Of a DNA stretch of 64,000 nt, positions 59,980 through 64,000 are shown piece by piece. A program made the translations under genes and the position numbers. Each line of letters opens with the position of its first letter. Position 1 is the stretch's first letter. The notes beneath the pieces were generated by a model. It was not told where the DNA came from and did not search any database. It worked only from the letters and a program-made list of their open reading frames with translations. The stretch is from Bacteroidales bacterium (GTDB taxonomy: Bacteria; Bacteroidota; Bacteroidia; Bacteroidales; VadinHA17), in NCBI GenBank assembly GCA_003141895.1, contig PLNT01000016.1:124001-188000 (forward strand), given 5' to 3'.

Positions 59980-62073
59980 TTATTTATTCTTATATGGCAT
60001 GAGAGTAATATAGAAAGTACTGCCTGTTCCTATTTCACTTTCAACCCAAATTTTACCACCAATTTGTTCAATAAATTCTTTACATAATAAAAGACCAAGG
60101 CCTGTACTCAATTCTCCGCCGGTGCCATTACGGCTGGTTTTCTCGTTTATCATAAAAAGTTTGCTTTTAAAATCGGATGACATTCCGATCCCTGAATCGA
60201 CAATTTTAACTTCAATAGAACTATCACTTTTATAATAGGCTGTAATTCCAACTTTTCCTCCTTTATAAGTAAATTTTACAGCATTCGATATCAGGTTCCT
60301 GATAACAGTCTCAAGCATATGCTTGTCTGCAAAAACGTCTAGTTCTTCCTTAATAGAAACTGAAATCTCTATTTCCTTTTTCCTTGCAGATTCAGATAAA
60401 ACATCAACACAAATATTAACATTTTGCAAAAGGTTGAGTTTTTCCATAACGATGTTGAGTCCGCCTCTTTTTAATCTCGACCATTCAAGAAGATTTTCAA
60501 GAAGACTGTAGATATTTGCAGCTGATGTCTTCATACTTGCTGCAATCTCCTTTATTTCCCCAATTCCCATCGTCTGGATCTCATCAGTCAAAATCTGGGT
60601 TGCTCCGACAAATGAACTCAAAGGCCCTCTAAGATCATGAGCAATTATCGAGAAGAATTTATCTTTTTCTGCATTTATTGTCTGCAATTGTTCATTTTTC
60701 AAATTGATTTCCTCTTCCGCTTTTTTTCTTTCAATTGCGATTGCAATCTGGCTTCCTATTGACATCAGGAATTTTACATCCTTTTCTGAGTAAACATTTT
60801 CCATTTCGTAGTGTTGCAGTACCATTACTCCGATTACCTCTGACGGAGTTTGTAAAGGGACACCTATCCAGGAAGGAGAATTTGAACCGATTAATTCAAC
60901 CTCTCCCTGTGCTTCAAGCTGATCGAAAACCTTCTGGGTCAATAGAACAGGTTTTACCGTGCGAAAGACATAGGCAGAACAACTTTTGCCCATTGAAGTA
61001 GGAGCCGGAGTCACATCAACTTTATCAATAAAATAAGGGAAGCTAAAAGTTCCGTTTTTTTTGTCATAAAGTGCAATGAAACAATTTTCAGCATAAACAA
61101 CTTTTGCCAGAGAATGATGGATCAGTTTAAGTAATTCATCAAGGTTATTTGTTGAAGTAATACCACGTGCAATTTCAAAAAGAGCGTAATTTTCGAACTC
61201 ACTTCTTTTCCGTTGAGTTATATCACGTGAAATTCCGAATGTACCGATAATTTGTCCTTCTTTATTCTGCAGGGGCATTTTAATAGCAGAAAACCAGGCA
61301 TCCGAGCGATCTTTCCTTGTCAGTTTTTCTTCTTTTAAGATAGGTTGCCCAGTTCTGATAATCATTTGCTCATCTTCATACGCCTGCATGGCAGCCTGTT
61401 CTGTGAAAAAATCAAAATCCGATTTGCCGATTAGCTGTTCGGGATTATTCAGACCGAAAGAAAGCGCATGAGCCTTGTTATTCCTGATGAAATGACTTTC
61501 AATATCCTTAAAATACACATGGTCGCTCAGATTATTCATAAGCGCATTTATCAGGAATTGCTCTTTCTCTAAAGCTTCTTCCGCTTTTATATGCGTTGTT
61601 ATATCTCTTACCACTGATAAGATGTGAGATACACCATCCAAATCGATTAATGTAGCTGAAAAAGAGCCTGTTACAATCCCTCCATCCTTTGAAATAAACT
61701 TGGCTTCGAAATCTTTGATTTTTCCGCTAGCTTTTACTATCTCAACCATCCGGGAACGGTCCCCGGGGTTAGCCCAGATGTTCATCTCGAGTGATGTTTT
61801 GCCAATAGAATCAGCCTCAGTATAACCAAGTATGTTTGTAAAACCTTCATTTATTGATACATACATCCCGTCTGTCAATCGATTAATATTAATCGAATCA
61901 GAACTGGTCATATAGGCTACCCTATATCTCTCTTCATGTTTCCTGAGCGTTTCCAGAGCCATCTTCAATTCGGATATCTCATTCAGGTATAATTCTTTCA
62001 TTGAATTATACTCATGATGTAAATCGCTAAGTTCTGCCTTGATATCTGATTCTGTCACCTTCCCGTCGTTCAT
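59980..62073 (-). CDS. PAS-PAS-GAF sensor histidine kinase
   Basis: A 697-residue cytoplasmic kinase with no membrane helix. A short coiled coil (residues 1-45) is followed by two PAS domains (about 45-165 and 170-290). A GAF domain (about 300-440) follows, then a linker and the HisKA domain with the phosphorylated His in IIAHDLRGPLSSF near residue 477. The ATPase domain has VIRNLISNAVKFTYKGG, VKIVDSGIGM and GLGLLLCKEFIEQIGG. It probably senses a soluble cue, and no response regulator is adjacent. It converges on transketolase. Confidence 0.93.
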   Translation of the reverse strand: MNDGKVTESDIKAELSDLHHEYNSMKELYLNEISELKMALETLRKHEERYRVAYMTSSDSININRLTDGMYVSINEGFTNILGYTEADSIGKTSLEMNIWANPGDRSRMVEIVKASGKIKDFEAKFISKDGGIVTGSFSATLIDLDGVSHILSVVRDITTHIKAEEALEKEQFLINALMNNLSDHVYFKDIESHFIRNNKAHALSFGLNNPEQLIGKSDFDFFTEQAAMQAYEDEQMIIRTGQPILKEEKLTRKDRSDAWFSAIKMPLQNKEGQIIGTFGISRDITQRKRSEFENYALFEIARGITSTNNLDELLKLIHHSLAKVVYAENCFIALYDKKNGTFSFPYFIDKVDVTPAPTSMGKSCSAYVFRTVKPVLLTQKVFDQLEAQGEVELIGSNSPSWIGVPLQTPSEVIGVMVLQHYEMENVYSEKDVKFLMSIGSQIAIAIERKKAEEEINLKNEQLQTINAEKDKFFSIIAHDLRGPLSSFVGATQILTDEIQTMGIGEIKEIAASMKTSAANIYSLLENLLEWSRLKRGGLNIVMEKLNLLQNVNICVDVLSESARKKEIEISVSIKEELDVFADKHMLETVIRNLISNAVKFTYKGGKVGITAYYKSDSSIEVKIVDSGIGMSSDFKSKLFMINEKTSRNGTGGELSTGLGLLLCKEFIEQIGGKIWVESEIGTGSTFYITLMPYKNK

Positions 62074-62233
62074 ACTAAATTGCTTTTTGAAAACTTATTA
62101 AAAAGGGAAATCCCTGATTCAATATGTTTAAAAAATATTCTTTTTTGAATGAAGATCATATTTAGATGAGGCAAGATACGAATTTTCAAACACCGATGTA
62201 ATTTTTTTATGTATGAATAAGTTGAAAAGTTGT

Positions 62234-62241
62234 TACATTTG
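62234..62241 (+). promoter_or_regulatory. Bacteroidota -7 box for the small HAD gene
   Basis: TACATTTG matches TAnnTTTG, 16 bases before the ATG at 62257. Confidence 0.5.
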
Positions 62242-62256
62242 CGCCAATTATAAAAA

Positions 62257-62856
62257 ATGGAATACGATATTAAGCCCGGTATAAAAGGATTGATCTTTGA
62301 TCTCGATGGTACACTCGCTGATACTATGCCCTATCACTTTAAAGGGTGGCGGCTGGCCTGTCAGAAATTTGGTGCTGATATTGATACGGATTTTCTAAGA
62401 AAACATACCGGTAGTCCTGGATGGATAATTGCTGAAGAGATTATAAGGAAATGTAACCTGGGAGAAAATGTAACAACCGGACAGATTATGGAAGAAAAGC
62501 TTATTGAATATTATAAAGACCAGCATTTGGTCAAACCAATTTTACCGGTAGTCAACATCGTAAAGAAATATTTCGGAATCCTTCCAATGGCAGTTGGAAC
62601 AGGTGGACACCGGGAGGCAGTTGAGAGAACTCTTGAGATCACGGACCTGCGTAAATACTTTGATATCGTAATTACAGCAAATGATGTGGACAATTTTAAG
62701 CCGCACCCTGAGACATTTCTTAAATGCGCATTACTTATGAATATTGAACCGCAGTTCATTGAGGTATTTGAAGATGGTGATCTTGGAATCGACGCCGCTA
62801 TCAGTGCCGGAATGTCCGCAACCGATGTACGATCATGGTATGATTCAAACTGGTAA
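62257..62856 (+). CDS. HAD-family phosphatase, beta-phosphoglucomutase-like
   Basis: A 199-residue HAD protein of the beta-phosphoglucomutase/YqaB subfamily. Motif I is LIFDLDGTLADTMPYHFKGW (nucleophile Asp at about 16), with the small helical cap following. Motif II lies in AVGTGGHRE, and motifs III and IV in NFKPHPETFLK and EVFEDGDLGIDAAISAGM. It probably dephosphorylates a sugar phosphate such as fructose 1-phosphate. It has its own promoter. Confidence 0.9.
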   Translation: MEYDIKPGIKGLIFDLDGTLADTMPYHFKGWRLACQKFGADIDTDFLRKHTGSPGWIIAEEIIRKCNLGENVTTGQIMEEKLIEYYKDQHLVKPILPVVNIVKKYFGILPMAVGTGGHREAVERTLEITDLRKYFDIVITANDVDNFKPHPETFLKCALLMNIEPQFIEVFEDGDLGIDAAISAGMSATDVRSWYDSNW

Positions 62857-62930
62857 TAGCAAGGCGCAGGGGGCAAGGGGAAGAAACCTTCAATCCTGAT
62901 TTACAGCTCCTTGCTCCATGCCATTTTAGT

Positions 62931-63872
62931 TCAGACCAGAATCTTTGTAGTTAAGTTCGTAATGCTGGTCTTGATAGCTTCAAATGGTTTGTCATCACCG
63001 GCATTGTCCTGTTCAACTATCATATATTTCATCCCCGCAATTTTTTTTGCAGCCAGGATTCTCTTGAAATCAATTAATCCCGTACCTACAGGAGCGAAAT
63101 CATCTACTCCATTTGTGGTGTATATCGGTGCCTGTTTTGTCAGCATATCTTTCATATGGAAAAGCTGGAACCTGCCAGGGTATTTATTAAAGAGTCCAAC
63201 AGGGTCAATTCCGGCTTTGGTGGCCCAGAACAGATCAAGTTCCATGGTCGTAAGGTCTTTGTCCATCTCTGGCAGGAAAACATCAAAGTAAGGTATCTTA
63301 CCCTCAACGGTATCGAACTCAAAATCGTGATTATGGTACCCGAACTGAACTCCATTTTCTTTCATGATCTTGCCAACTTTGTTCCATTCTGCAACCATCT
63401 TCTGATAACCTGCAATAGATTTACGGTCAGCCTCCTCGATCCATGGTTGCATACAGTACTTCGCTCCAACCTTTGCATGATCATCAGCCATTTTTTTAAC
63501 TTCATCGTCAGTGACACCTTTCGGATTAACACCTGCATGACTGCTAATTATATCCATTCCAAGGTCATTGACCATCTTCTTGAATTCTTCCGGTGCATAA
63601 CCATAGAATTTTCCATTTTCGTAACTCGCAAGTTCAAGGTGTTTGAATCCGATATCAGAAACTTTCTTCAGGGAACCCGGAACATCTTTTCCCATTGCAT
63701 CACGTATAGTATACAGTTGTAGCCCAATGCCAAAACTTTTGGGGTCACCAACAGTTAATCCAGCGGCTGACTTACCAAGTGACTTCCAGTCACTCTTTGA
63801 AATTACAAACGCTCCAAGAGCACCTGTTGCGGATAATCTTAAGAAATCCCTTCTTGACTGTTTCGTTTTCAT
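62931..63872 (-). CDS. Tat-exported TIM-barrel sugar isomerase/epimerase-like protein
   Basis: A 313-residue protein with a twin-arginine signal (SRRDFLRLSATGALGAFV), so it is exported folded, probably with a metal cofactor. The TIM barrel resembles xylose isomerase-like epimerases and inosose dehydratases: IGLQLYTIRDAMGKD at the start, ISSHAGV, GYHNHDFEF, TMELDLFWATKAG and FHMKD carry the expected His, Glu and Asp metal ligands. The frame continues upstream to 63980, but ATG 63872 gives a correct Tat signal at the N-terminus. The substrate is unknown. Confidence 0.9.
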   Translation of the reverse strand: MKTKQSRRDFLRLSATGALGAFVISKSDWKSLGKSAAGLTVGDPKSFGIGLQLYTIRDAMGKDVPGSLKKVSDIGFKHLELASYENGKFYGYAPEEFKKMVNDLGMDIISSHAGVNPKGVTDDEVKKMADDHAKVGAKYCMQPWIEEADRKSIAGYQKMVAEWNKVGKIMKENGVQFGYHNHDFEFDTVEGKIPYFDVFLPEMDKDLTTMELDLFWATKAGIDPVGLFNKYPGRFQLFHMKDMLTKQAPIYTTNGVDDFAPVGTGLIDFKRILAAKKIAGMKYMIVEQDNAGDDKPFEAIKTSITNLTTKILV

Positions 63873-64000
63873 GGCAATTGAATATATAATTATAGTACTA
63901 ATCTTAAGCAATATTAAGGGAATAAAAGTAATATTAATAAGGCGAAAGCAGAAAGGATAAAGTAAAAAGTTAAGAAACAAACTGGAATTTAAAATGATTC

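Noticed and set aside
63873-63980. 36-residue upstream extension of the Tat-exported isomerase
   Set aside because: It would bury the twin-arginine signal inside the protein. ATG 63872 puts the signal at the N-terminus.

Overview
The window looks like a chromosome segment of an anaerobic or facultative member of the Bacteroidota, probably Bacteroidales or a relative. The signs are moderately AT-rich DNA, several -7 boxes of the Bacteroidota type TAnnTTTG, lineage-typical proteins (an SDR-type fructuronate reductase, a HYC_CC_PP protein, MqnA of the futalosine pathway, an 81-residue DNA-binding protein), and many palindromic intergenic repeats of the kind common in this phylum. No rRNA, tRNA, CRISPR array, prophage or insertion sequence was recognised.

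Region 1 (1-13087) is a uronate and sugar-acid locus. It starts with the 5' end of a GH105-like lipoprotein (minus strand), then on the plus strand: uronate isomerase UxaC, SDR fructuronate reductase UxuB, a PPi-type phosphofructokinase, an unassigned HAD hydrolase, a LarA-family nickel racemase/epimerase, a Gfo/Idh/MocA dehydrogenase, 6-phosphogluconate dehydrogenase, an MFS transporter, a LacI regulator and tagaturonate epimerase UxaE. Mannonate dehydratase (UxuA) and the KDG kinase and aldolase are not in the window. Because D-mannonate and D-gluconate are C2 epimers, the LarA-like enzyme plus Gnd suggests a route from galacturonate or glucuronate through mannonate and gluconate into the pentose phosphate pathway. 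A gluconate kinase is not seen, so this remains a hypothesis.

Region 2 (13110-22336) is mostly housekeeping: a minus-strand GH35 / MsbA-like ABC exporter / PurB run, then mqnA, a GNAT acetyltransferase, a small DNA-binding protein, an HD-domain protein and a PLP decarboxylase.

Region 3 (22380-31716) is a sulfur assimilation island: an Rrf2 regulator with four cysteines, a divergent candidate operator, an OprO/P-like porin, a PstSCAB-like ABC transporter, then APS reductase CysH and sulfate adenylyltransferase CysD/CysN, followed by a CCG-domain iron-sulfur protein. The context argues that the Pst-like transporter carries sulfate rather than phosphate.

Region 4 (31906-41656) is a copper/silver resistance operon: HYC_CC_PP protein, CusA-like RND pump, TolC-like channel, CusB-like adaptor and CopA ATPase. 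Region 5 (41710-46687) returns to sulfur chemistry: LarE (which makes the LarA cofactor), a ThiF/MoeB-rhodanese protein, MetA, and cysE-cysK preceded by a very short ORF rich in cysteine codons, a candidate cysteine-sensing leader peptide.

Region 6 (46849-63872) holds DinB, a small Lys/Thr-rich secreted protein, a SNF2 helicase, a trimeric [FeFe]-hydrogenase operon (hydCBA) with an unusually short flavoprotein subunit, a second copy of the HAD hydrolase, a LytTR response regulator, transketolase, a PAS/GAF histidine kinase, a phosphoglucomutase-like HAD protein and a Tat-exported TIM-barrel isomerase-like protein.
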